The position numbers and the translations under genes were made by a program. This document shows positions 6,609-11,536 of a stretch of DNA of 29,779 bases, piece after piece (the stretch's first letter is position 1; every line of letters begins with the position of its first letter). Origin of the DNA: a virus. The DNA lies in the IMG/VR virus record IMGVR_UViG_3300050821_005403, positions 1 to 29,779 of that record. One strand, 5' to 3'. The notes under the pieces are model-generated. The model saw nothing but the letters and a program-made list of their open reading frames with translations. It ran no database searches and was not told the origin of the DNA.

Positions 6609-7301
6609 ATGAGATTCGATGAGTACTGGATTGGTCCCGCCCAGCTTGCGCTGACCGCCGCGCTCGCGCGGTCCACGAACGGGCTGACTGGCGAGGTTAT
6701 CGAGGTCGGCACCTGGCAGGGGCTGTCCGCCATCCCGATCGCCGGTGCCGTCGCGCCCGCGACGCTGCATGTGGTAGACCACTGGCTCGGCGACGCGCCG
6801 GAAGCTGGCGAGTACGGCATTCAGGCGCATCGGGTGGCGCGGGACAACTACGGCGTCTTCCTGTCCAACGTCCGTGAGTCTCGCCTGACGAACATCGAGG
6901 TCCACAAGATGGGCTGGCAGGAGTTCATCACGCTCGACTGGGACGACAAGCCGATCCGGTTCGTCCACATCGACGCCTCGCACACTGCCGATGAGGTCGC
7001 CGGGAACATCAAGGCCTTCCTGCCGTTCGCCGTGCCCGGCGCGGTCTTCTGCGGCGACGACTACGGCTTCGAGCAGGTGCAGGAAGGCGTCGCCCGGCAC
7101 TTCCCGCTGGTGAACTCCAGCGAGGGCAAGCTGTGGTGGACGGTCCTCGGCAGCGAGGAGCCGACGCACTCCTACGCGGCACACGCGCACCCGCTGACCC
7201 GCACTGCCGCCTACCAGCGCGACCTGATGGCGATCCGAGAGATGTTCGTCGTCCCCGTCCGGCAGGCGCTGGAAGACTCAGGCTCCAGCGGCACATACTG
7301 A
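6609..7301 (+). CDS. Class I SAM-dependent methyltransferase
   Basis: A 230-residue protein. The SAM-binding motif is VIEVGTWQGLS (about residues 30-40), an acidic strand end HVVDHW follows at about 55-60, and HIDASHTADEV (about 119-129) fits the Methyltransf_24-type family. The target is not predictable; glycans or small molecules are common for phage versions. It is the only plus-strand gene of the island bounded by arrays B and C, and its start touches array B. No normal Shine-Dalgarno is present; initiation may be leaderless. A hairpin terminator starts one base after its TGA, so it is probably a single-gene unit, like a moron. Confidence 0.7.
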   Translation: MRFDEYWIGPAQLALTAALARSTNGLTGEVIEVGTWQGLSAIPIAGAVAPATLHVVDHWLGDAPEAGEYGIQAHRVARDNYGVFLSNVRESRLTNIEVHKMGWQEFITLDWDDKPIRFVHIDASHTADEVAGNIKAFLPFAVPGAVFCGDDYGFEQVQEGVARHFPLVNSSEGKLWWTVLGSEEPTHSYAAHAHPLTRTAAYQRDLMAIREMFVVPVRQALEDSGSSGTY

Positions 7302-7331
7302 GAAGCCCGGGCTCCGCAGAACCCGGGCTTC
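7302..7331 (+). terminator. Hairpin terminator after the methyltransferase gene
   Basis: A perfect 10-bp inverted repeat, GAAGCCCGGG (7302-7311) with CCCGGGCTTC (7322-7331), and a 10-base loop, directly follows the stop codon. There is no U-tract, as is common in GC-rich actinomycetes. It may also act on minus-strand transcripts arriving from 7365. Confidence 0.7.
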
Positions 7332-7364
7332 CCCCTGGGGGCGTGCACCGCTGTTGATCATAAC

Positions 7365-7556
7365 CTACTTCTTCCGCTTGTCCCGGCGGGACGAGCCAGT
7401 GCAGTGCGTGAGATGAGCGAGGAGGGCCTGGCCGCCGTTCGAAACGCTGCGGCCGCAGCCCCACGGGCACATCCCGCTGGTGCGCTCGACTCCGTGCTTC
7501 TTCAGCCACGCGGCGAGGGTCTGGCTCTTGAGCTTGATGTCGCCTTTGCTCGGCAT
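7365..7556 (-). CDS. Small zinc-finger protein (63 aa)
   Basis: Minus-strand ORF from ATG 7556 to TAG 7365-7367. It encodes a basic helix (LAAWLKKHGVERT), then CPWGCG, HLTHC and a basic tail SSRRDKRKK. The CxxxC...HxxxC spacing fits a C2HC-type finger that could bind nucleic acid. It has the strongest ribosome-binding site in the window, an 11-base match to the 16S rRNA tail (7561-7571). It is the last gene of the minus-strand series following the tRNAs. If UAG were suppressed, 24 codons would be added before a TGA, running through the methyltransferase terminator. Confidence 0.65.
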   Translation of the reverse strand: MPSKGDIKLKSQTLAAWLKKHGVERTSGMCPWGCGRSVSNGGQALLAHLTHCTGSSRRDKRKK

Positions 7557-7560
7557 TTGT

Positions 7561-7571
7561 GATCACCTCCT
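7561..7571 (-). promoter_or_regulatory. Exceptionally strong ribosome-binding site
   Basis: On the minus strand, AGGAGGTGATC is complementary to the full anti-Shine-Dalgarno tail of bacterial 16S rRNA, four bases before ATG 7556. No other gene in the window has a match this long. Confidence 0.75.
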
Positions 7572-7572
7572 C

Positions 7573-7588
7573 TCGCCTAACTAGGCGA
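7573..7588. repeat. Short perfect inverted repeat in the leader of the zinc-finger gene
   Basis: TCGCCTA and TAGGCGA form a perfect 7-bp inverted repeat with a 2-base spacer. It could be an operator or a small RNA hairpin just upstream of the strong ribosome-binding site. It contains the UAG that ends the possible leader peptide at 7577-7615. Confidence 0.4.
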
Positions 7589-7615
7589 TATGGCCGTGAT
7601 CGCGCACGCGCGCAT
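7577..7615 (-). CDS. Possible 12-residue leader peptide ending in UAG
   Basis: On the minus strand GAGAGGAG lies five bases before ATG 7615, giving MRACAITAISPS and then TAG (7577-7579). The stop falls inside the inverted repeat and just before the strong ribosome-binding site of the zinc-finger gene. Such an arrangement could tie expression of that gene to termination at, or suppression of, UAG. It is very short, so chance is a real alternative. Confidence 0.25.
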   Translation of the reverse strand: MRACAITAISPS

Positions 7616-7639
7616 GGCAACTCCTCTCGTTGCAGTGAT

Positions 7640-7655
7640 GAGACCGGATGGTCTC
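7640..7655 (-). terminator. Hairpin directly 3' of the CUA tRNA
   Basis: GAGACC (7640-7645) and GGTCTC (7650-7655) form a 6-bp stem with a 4-base loop. On the minus strand it begins two bases after the tRNA discriminator base, so it may end or help process the tRNA transcript. No U-tract is seen. Confidence 0.4.
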
Positions 7656-7656
7656 G

Positions 7657-7737
7657 CGTCCCCGACGGGAATCGAACCCGTGCCGTCTTAGACGAACCGC
7701 TTTAGAGGCGGTCGCTCAGCCACTGAGCTTCGAGGAC
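7657..7737 (-). tRNA. Class II tRNA with CUA anticodon (putative amber suppressor, Ser-like)
   Basis: Reading down from 7737: acceptor GTCCTCG pairs with CGGGGAC (7664-7658) with one G-U pair; D arm GCTC/GAGC; perfect anticodon stem ACCGC/GCGGT around the 7-base loop CTCTAAA, giving U33 and anticodon CUA; long variable arm with a CGTC-TAA-GACG stem; T arm ACGGG/CCCGT with loop TTCGATT. A long variable arm plus discriminator G73 and a G1-C72 pair is the bacterial tRNA-Ser pattern, and SerRS does not read the anticodon, so serine insertion at UAG is a fair inference. Deviations are A rather than U at position 8 and T at 21. CCA is not encoded. Confidence 0.8.
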
Positions 7738-7742
7738 CAGCG

Positions 7743-7814
7743 AGCCCCTGGCGGGAGTCGAACCCGCGACGCGAAGGTTTAGAGTCAACCGCTCTGCCGC
7801 TGAGCTACAGGGAC
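7743..7814 (-). tRNA. tRNA-like gene with CUA in the anticodon loop but a degenerate anticodon stem
   Basis: Reading down from 7814: acceptor GTCCCTG/CAGGGGC (one G-U), TA at 8-9, D arm GCTC/GAGC, T arm GCGGG/CCCGC with loop TTCGACT. By standard numbering, positions 27-43 read GTTGA-CTCTAAA-CCTTC, so the loop matches the neighbouring tRNA and gives CUA, but only two of five stem pairs form. A shifted fold (GGTT/AACC) would put CUC in the loop without U33. It may be a decayed duplicate, a tRNA whose stem has been altered, or a tRNA-like RNA with another role. Class I variable loop; discriminator T; no CCA. Confidence 0.6.
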
Positions 7815-7818
7815 AATT

Positions 7819-7848
7819 GCCGGCGCGGGCGCTGAGACCCGCGCCGGC
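7819..7848 (-). terminator. 11-bp perfect hairpin between the small gene and the tRNAs
   Basis: GCCGGCGCGGG (7819-7829) and CCCGCGCCGGC (7838-7848) with an 8-base loop form the longest perfect stem in the island. On the minus strand it sits nine bases after the stop of the 67-residue gene and four bases before the first tRNA. It can end the mRNA, or separate mRNA from tRNA by processing. The bases after it are not U-rich. Confidence 0.55.
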
Positions 7849-7857
7849 TCTCGATTC

Positions 7858-8061
7858 TTACGCACTCACAGGCGCGGCGTCAATCCGCTCCCGATGTGCC
7901 TCGTTCGCGACGGCGTCTCGCGCCGCCTTCCACTCGCCTTTCGACAGTGGCTGGCCGTGCAGTTGCTCGTGGACCTTCAGGGCGAACCGCAGGGTCGTGT
8001 TCCGCTTCGTGAGGTAGTCCAGCGCGATGCGCTGGCGCTCCTCCTTCAGGGACCTGGTCAC
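7858..8061 (-). CDS. Small charged helical protein (67 aa)
   Basis: From GTG 8061, immediately after the TGA of the hydrolase gene, with GAGGAGGTGA about seven bases upstream, to TAA 7858-7860. The sequence is highly charged and helical (MTRSLKEERQRIALDYL, then LRFALKVHEQLHG and EWKAARDAVANEAHRE), with no Cys and no membrane segment. It may bind RNA or the hydrolase encoded just before it. Not recognised. An ATG four bases earlier is in another frame and gives a shadow ORF. Confidence 0.6.
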   Translation of the reverse strand: MTRSLKEERQRIALDYLTKRNTTLRFALKVHEQLHGQPLSKGEWKAARDAVANEAHRERIDAAPVSA

Positions 8062-8391
8062 TCATCTCACCTCCTCTCGCTGAGAGAAGGCAAGCGGGTA
8101 CTTCCGGCACAGCCGCTCTGCGCCCTCGCCGGCGAGGGCTATCGCGGTGAGCTGGTTCCCGAGGTCGGGTTCCCGGAACTCCGCAGTGTCCGCGCTGGCG
8201 TAGCCCGCAAGGAACAGGAGATGGGAGAGGTGCTCCTCGTCCGGCACGACGAGCAGCACGACAGTGCAGTCGGGCGGAATCGGATGACCGGAGCAGAAGG
8301 TGATGGCGGCGTGCGCCGCCTGCACTGCCTGGTCACCGGGAGGAAGATCCTCGCGGGTGACGAGATACAGGCGATCAGTTACCTAGAACAT
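8062..8391 (-). CDS. PTH2-type peptidyl-tRNA hydrolase with in-frame UAG as third codon
   Basis: The sequence LYLVTREDLPPG, AVQAAHAAITF, then TVVLLVVPDEEHL and FREPDLGNQLTAIAL fits the PTH2 (Bit1-like) fold, which removes peptides from stalled peptidyl-tRNA. The first strand and the basic loop are encoded upstream of the first usable GTG (8325). Going back in frame, codons are CTG (8370), CGC, GAT, ACT, GTA, then TAG (8385-8383), TTC and ATG (8391). So a full-length enzyme needs UAG readthrough from ATG 8391, a rare CTG start, or a truncated start at GTG 8325 that would remove the first strand. The CUA tRNA genes lie downstream on the same strand. Array C abuts its 5' end. Domain call firm; start unresolved. 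Confidence 0.7.
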
Positions 8392-8395
8392 GGTC

Positions 8396-8645
8396 CTTAC
8401 CCTACCCTACCTCGCCGCGCCGTGCCAAGCCATGCCACGTCCCTGCCCTGCCACACCAGACCCTGCCGTGCCACACCGTACCCCGCCACGTCCCTGCCTT
8501 GCCCCGTCCCGCCCCGGCACGCCTGACCCCGCCACGGCTAATCCCCGCCCGCCCAGCCCCGCACCAGCCCGCCTGGCCGCGCCTAGCCAGACCTTGCCCC
8601 GCGCCTGCCTTGCCTCGCCACGCCGTGCCATGCCCGACCCAGCCC
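8396..8645 (+). repeat. Pentamer array C (CNNGC; longest)
   Basis: About 250 bp made almost entirely of CNNGC-type units (the same repeat as CCNNG in another register), such as CTCGC, CGCGC, CGTGC, CAAGC and CATGC. Six-base units (CACGTC at 8437-8442 and 8488-8493) shift the register. The left end reads CCTAC repeats, which on the minus strand is TAGGGTAGGG, and sits against the hydrolase ATG at 8391; TAGGGT at 8404-8399 is seven bases from that ATG. The right end reaches almost to the next plus-strand gene. Confidence 0.9.
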
Positions 8646-8679
8646 AGTGAGTCCATCCTATCTACCAAATCGGAGTTGT

Positions 8680-8928
8680 GTGGCAGCTGCTTACCCCTAT
8701 CTGGGTGGCATGGAGCTCTGGTACCAGGGCTATCTCGATACAGCTACCGGGAAGATGCTGATCGCTCAGCCGGGCGGCACCTACAGCATGTTCCCGGTGG
8801 ACCCCGGCCTGCCAGTCCCGCCCTCCGACGGCAGGTGGGGCGCTCCGGCTGTACCGCCGGCCGTCGTTCCGGTATCAGTTCCAGCCCCCGCGCCAGCTCC
8901 GGCGCCTGCCCCGCAAGGTGGTGAGTAG
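8680..8928 (+). CDS. Small protein with a PAPAPAP tail, ahead of the major tail protein
   Basis: The frame is open from GTG 8647 to TAG 8926-8928. I prefer GTG 8680 because GGAG at 8672-8675 precedes it and the first 30 bases of the longer form follow the repeat array with no ribosome-binding site; ATG 8710 is another option. About 82 residues: aromatic MELWYQGYLDTATGKM, then a Pro-rich linker and a C-terminal alternating Ala-Pro tract. It may be a small virion or decoration protein; the Ala-Pro tract would be extended and rigid. An in-frame TGA follows the TAG after one codon, overlapping the next ATG. Confidence 0.6.
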   Translation: MAAAYPYLGGMELWYQGYLDTATGKMLIAQPGGTYSMFPVDPGLPVPPSDGRWGAPAVPPAVVPVSVPAPAPAPAPAPQGGE

Positions 8929-8930
8929 TC

Positions 8931-10187
8931 ATGACCATTCCAGCCGTTGGCCTGGTCGCGCCGGCCAGCAAGACCTGGCTCGGGGTAGGCCGAGAGGGAA
9001 CGATGGGACAGGCAGTCCTGCCGGTCCAGACGATTCCGCTGCTGAAGAACTCCTACCAGCCTGAGGATGTCCCGAAGTGGCTGCATGATGAGGCCATCCG
9101 GGGCTCCATGGCTCTGGTCTTCAATGATATTCAGGGCGTCGAGTCCTCGACCTTCTCTTACGGCGGCCCGGCCTTCCTGGACGTCGAGGGCTACTTCATC
9201 GACAACGTGTTCGGCGACCTGTCGTCCACCGCGCAGAACTACACCGGCACGACCACGACCGGAACCATCCCGCTCGCCATCGGCGCTACGGCGCTCGGCG
9301 TCGCGGGCACGGCAGGCTTCCCGACCGGGTTCTACGCGGCGATCGACCAGCCGTTCACCGGACTGACCGAGATCGTCGGCCCGATCACGACCACGGCGGG
9401 CACGATCAGCTTCACCGGCACGCCAACCCGGTTCGCGCACGCCAACGGCGGCACGGTCTCGGCAATCAACCCGGCGAGCGGCGGCCCGTACACGCACACG
9501 TGGAACATCCTGAACAACAGCTCAGGTCAGCCGCCGACGCACACCTTCACCGACTACACCTCGCTGACAACCACGGTCGGAGCCCGATCCTATGTCGGCG
9601 CGGCTGTCGGCGTGCTCGACATCACCGGCAACTCCGAGCAGCTGCTGGAGATGAAGATGACCGGGGACGCGTGGGTCTCCGCGCCAGCCTCGATCGCGCC
9701 GACCAACACTGTCTCCACCGCCATCCCGATCCCGAACTGGCGGTCCACCGTGACCGTCGCCGGCGGTCAGGTCTTCGACGTGGGCGAGTGGTCAGTCAGC
9801 ATCAAGCGGACGCTGCAGATCTACTGGACGGACCAGGGCAACACGCAGAACCCGTACATCATCGCCCGTGGTCCTCTCGACGCGACCGGAACCCTGAACT
9901 ACACAGTCCCGACCGACGAGTCGCCGCTGACGCAGATGCTGTCCAACACCCAGCCCACGCTGCTGATGTCGGTCAACAACGGCCTCGGCACCGCGTCTAC
10001 CAGCTATCTCAGCCTGACCATCGCCTGTCACACTTGCGCCTTCGAGAAGGCCAAGCCGGATCGCGGCGCTGTCCTGGTCGGGTACCAGGACGAATGGCAG
10101 GCAGTGGCGAACTCGACCAACTCCGGCGGCTCAGGCGGGCTCGGGCCGATCACGGTGACCCTGATCAACAACATTCCCACCTACTAG
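8931..10187 (+). CDS. Major tail (tube) protein
   Basis: A 418-residue protein from ATG 8931 to TAG 10185-10187. Its place directly before the frameshifting tail chaperones and its strand-rich, low-Cys sequence are those of a siphoviral tail tube protein. Residues about 105-180 (from GTIPLAIGATALG to ANGGTVSAI) look like an inserted beta module shared with the adaptor and a fibre protein. The C-terminal part (WSVSIKRTLQIYWT, LSLTIACHTCAFEKAKPD) fits the tube-domain end. GGAAGG-like bases are not obvious; GGTGGTGAG at 8919-8927 may serve as ribosome-binding site. A strong hairpin follows the stop by one base, as expected for a very highly expressed gene. Confidence 0.7.
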   Translation: MTIPAVGLVAPASKTWLGVGREGTMGQAVLPVQTIPLLKNSYQPEDVPKWLHDEAIRGSMALVFNDIQGVESSTFSYGGPAFLDVEGYFIDNVFGDLSSTAQNYTGTTTTGTIPLAIGATALGVAGTAGFPTGFYAAIDQPFTGLTEIVGPITTTAGTISFTGTPTRFAHANGGTVSAINPASGGPYTHTWNILNNSSGQPPTHTFTDYTSLTTTVGARSYVGAAVGVLDITGNSEQLLEMKMTGDAWVSAPASIAPTNTVSTAIPIPNWRSTVTVAGGQVFDVGEWSVSIKRTLQIYWTDQGNTQNPYIIARGPLDATGTLNYTVPTDESPLTQMLSNTQPTLLMSVNNGLGTASTSYLSLTIACHTCAFEKAKPDRGAVLVGYQDEWQAVANSTNSGGSGGLGPITVTLINNIPTY

Positions 10188-10217
10188 GAAGGGCGCTGAC
10201 CGGAATCAGCGCCCTTC
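10188..10217 (+). terminator. 12-bp hairpin terminator after the major tail gene
   Basis: GAAGGGCGCTGA (10188-10199) and TCAGCGCCCTTC (10206-10217) are perfect inverted repeats with a 6-base loop. No U-tract follows; array D begins almost at once. It probably reduces transcription into the chaperone and tape-measure genes, giving the usual excess of tube protein. Confidence 0.75.
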
Positions 10218-10220
10218 GCC

Positions 10221-10275
10221 TGCCTCGCCCTGCCTGGCCGGGCCAGACCTAGCCTCGCCTCGCCAGGCCTCGCTA
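10221..10275 (+). repeat. Pentamer array D (NGCCN x11)
   Basis: Eleven 5-bp units in one register, of which nine match NGCCN exactly; the exceptions are GACCT and CGCTA. It lies between the terminator hairpin of the major tail gene and the chaperone gene, with C-rich sequence on the plus strand as in arrays A, C and E. Confidence 0.8.
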
Positions 10276-10307
10276 GATCACATCAGTAAACCATGAGAGG
10301 ACCGCCC

Positions 10308-10894
10308 ATGAAAGTTGATCTCCCGTCCGGCGGATGGGTCGAGCTTCGCGAGAAGCTGATGGCCCAGGATAAGTTCGCCGTCCAGGCCGCCGTGAAGGTC
10401 GAGCTCGACACTGCGACCGGGTTCCAGCACACTGCCGTGGGCTTGGTCAATGATATGAGGAATCAGCTCCTCGTCCTCCTGATCGACGGCTGGTCGTTCA
10501 CCGCCGTCATCCCGAAGGACAACCACGCCGGAGCTCGCATCCTCGGCGAGATTCTGGATCTGGATGATTACAACTGCCTGTCCGAGGCCGTCGAGCCGAT
10601 GCTGCTCCGGGTGGTGACTGGCGGTGCCCCAAACCGACCAGCGCCGTCGGCAAGCTGATCACCGTCATCAGGACTCAGGGACGCCAGGGGCACCTGCCGG
10701 ACGGCATGCCCCGCGAGCACCTGACCCTGCGGTGGTTCGCGAAGACGTACGGCTTCACGGAGAAGCAGACTCGCGAGGAGCTCAGCCTTGACGCGCTGGA
10801 GTGGTGGCCACTGATCGAGGAAGCGATATCCGAGTCCGATCGGATGGAGCGCGAGGCGCAGGAGCGCATGGCCAGGAGGAGTCACCGTGGTTGA
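10308..10894 (+). CDS. Tail assembly chaperones: gpG-like protein and its -1 frameshift gpG-T fusion
   Basis: ATG 10308 with AGAGGA (10296-10301) upstream starts a 116-residue gpG-like protein that ends at TGA 10656-10658. At 10628-10634 the sequence CCCAAAC is read as C-CCA-AAC. Slipping back one base gives CCC-AAA and enters the -1 frame, open to TGA 10892-10894, for a fusion of 109+86 = 195 residues. This is the lambda G/GT arrangement conserved in siphoviruses; both products chaperone the tape measure during tail assembly. The T part is charged and helical (WFAKTYGFTEKQTREEL, LIEEAISESDRME). An ATG at 10706 lies within the fusion and is unlikely to be a separate start. Confidence 0.85.
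10628..10634 (+). promoter_or_regulatory. Programmed -1 frameshift site CCCAAAC
   Basis: The heptamer fits X-XXY-YYZ in the correct phase (C-CCA-AAC). The downstream bases can form a 5-bp hairpin, CCGAC (10634-10638) with GTCGG (10646-10650), which is closer to the slip site than usual, so its help is uncertain. Confidence 0.85.
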
Positions 10895-11390
10895 CGTAGC
10901 CGCACTCCCGGCGTACCTGCAGGACATTCAGCGGCACATCGCCGACGACACCTCAGCCCCGGCCGTGCTGGCGATGGGTCACGTCTACGAGCGCCAGGTG
11001 AAGGCGAACCTTGCCCGCACTGCGCACCCGCCGTTCACCGAGACGCCGTCCCCGCCCGGCTACTTCCCCTCGCTGATGACCGGCGCGCTGCGGCGCTCTG
11101 TCTTCACCTCCGGCCCGTTCGGCGGCGGCATCATCTCGGAGTCCAGCGTCGCGCCGCACATCTTCTACGCAGCGATTCAGGAGTACGGGCACACCATGCA
11201 CGCCCACTCCGCGATCCGGCCGATGACCTGGTACAACAGCGCCAAGGGGCGGACCGGCTGGTGGAGCAAGTACACGGTGCACGTTCCGGCCCGGCCGTAC
11301 ATGCACCCGACGACGGCCGAGGCGATCGCTAACGGCTCGCTGGGAAGGGCGGCGGCGGCGGCGTTTGAGATAGCGGCGTGGGGACGATGA
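10887..11390 (+). CDS. HK97 gp10-like tail/joining protein
   Basis: A 167-residue protein from GTG 10887, with AGGAGG at 10874-10879 seven bases ahead, overlapping the T-part stop. HVYERQVKANLARTAHPPFTE-type helix, GALRRSV, APHIFYAAIQEYGHTMHAHS and RPYMHPTTAEAI give the usual outline of gp10-like (head-tail joining or tail-completion) proteins: an N-terminal helix, RxS near 70-75, the YxxxxEYG segment and a C-terminal RPFxxPA-like motif. Its position after the chaperones rather than before the major tail gene is somewhat unusual. Confidence 0.6.
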   Translation: MVDVAALPAYLQDIQRHIADDTSAPAVLAMGHVYERQVKANLARTAHPPFTETPSPPGYFPSLMTGALRRSVFTSGPFGGGIISESSVAPHIFYAAIQEYGHTMHAHSAIRPMTWYNSAKGRTGWWSKYTVHVPARPYMHPTTAEAIANGSLGRAAAAAFEIAAWGR

Positions 11391-11505
11391 TCTCGCAGTC
11401 GAGGCCGAAATAGCAGCACACGTCGCAGTCGTCCTTGTCGGCATGCGTCACCGCGTGCGCCGCGATCCACCAGGCAGCGTCACCGTCCACATCATCGAAA
11501 TCCAT
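11329..11505 (-). CDS. Possible small antisense Cys-rich protein (58 aa)
   Basis: The 146-bp gap 11391-11536 breaks an otherwise packed operon. On the minus strand an ORF begins at ATG 11505 (MDFDDVDGDAAWWIAAHAV...) with HADKDDCDVCCYFGLDC following, and ends at TAG 11329-11331 inside the 3' end of the gp10-like gene. TAGGCT at 11517-11512 lies exactly six bases before the ATG, the leaderless spacing. The acidic and Cys-rich part looks protein-like; the Pro-rich C-terminus is encoded opposite the other gene. There is no Shine-Dalgarno sequence. Confidence 0.4.
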   Translation of the reverse strand: MDFDDVDGDAAWWIAAHAVTHADKDDCDVCCYFGLDCEIIVPTPLSQTPPPPPFPASR

Positions 11506-11536
11506 GCCGGGAGCCTAGCACCGAAGGTGGTGAGTC

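Noticed and set aside
8062-8325. Peptidyl-tRNA hydrolase starting at GTG 8325
   Set aside because: This start removes LYLVTREDLPPG, the conserved first strand and loop of the fold, and has no good ribosome-binding site. Kept only as a fallback.
8396-8645. CRISPR array
   Set aside because: The unit is 5 bp and degenerate, with no repeat-spacer alternation and no cas genes.
8402-8668. Open frames on both strands through array C
   Set aside because: A 5-bp GC-rich repeat avoids stop codons in several frames; the products are only repeat translation.
10706-10894. Separate gene from ATG 10706
   Set aside because: The same frame joins the upstream gene through a correctly phased CCCAAAC slip site and there is no ribosome-binding site before the ATG.
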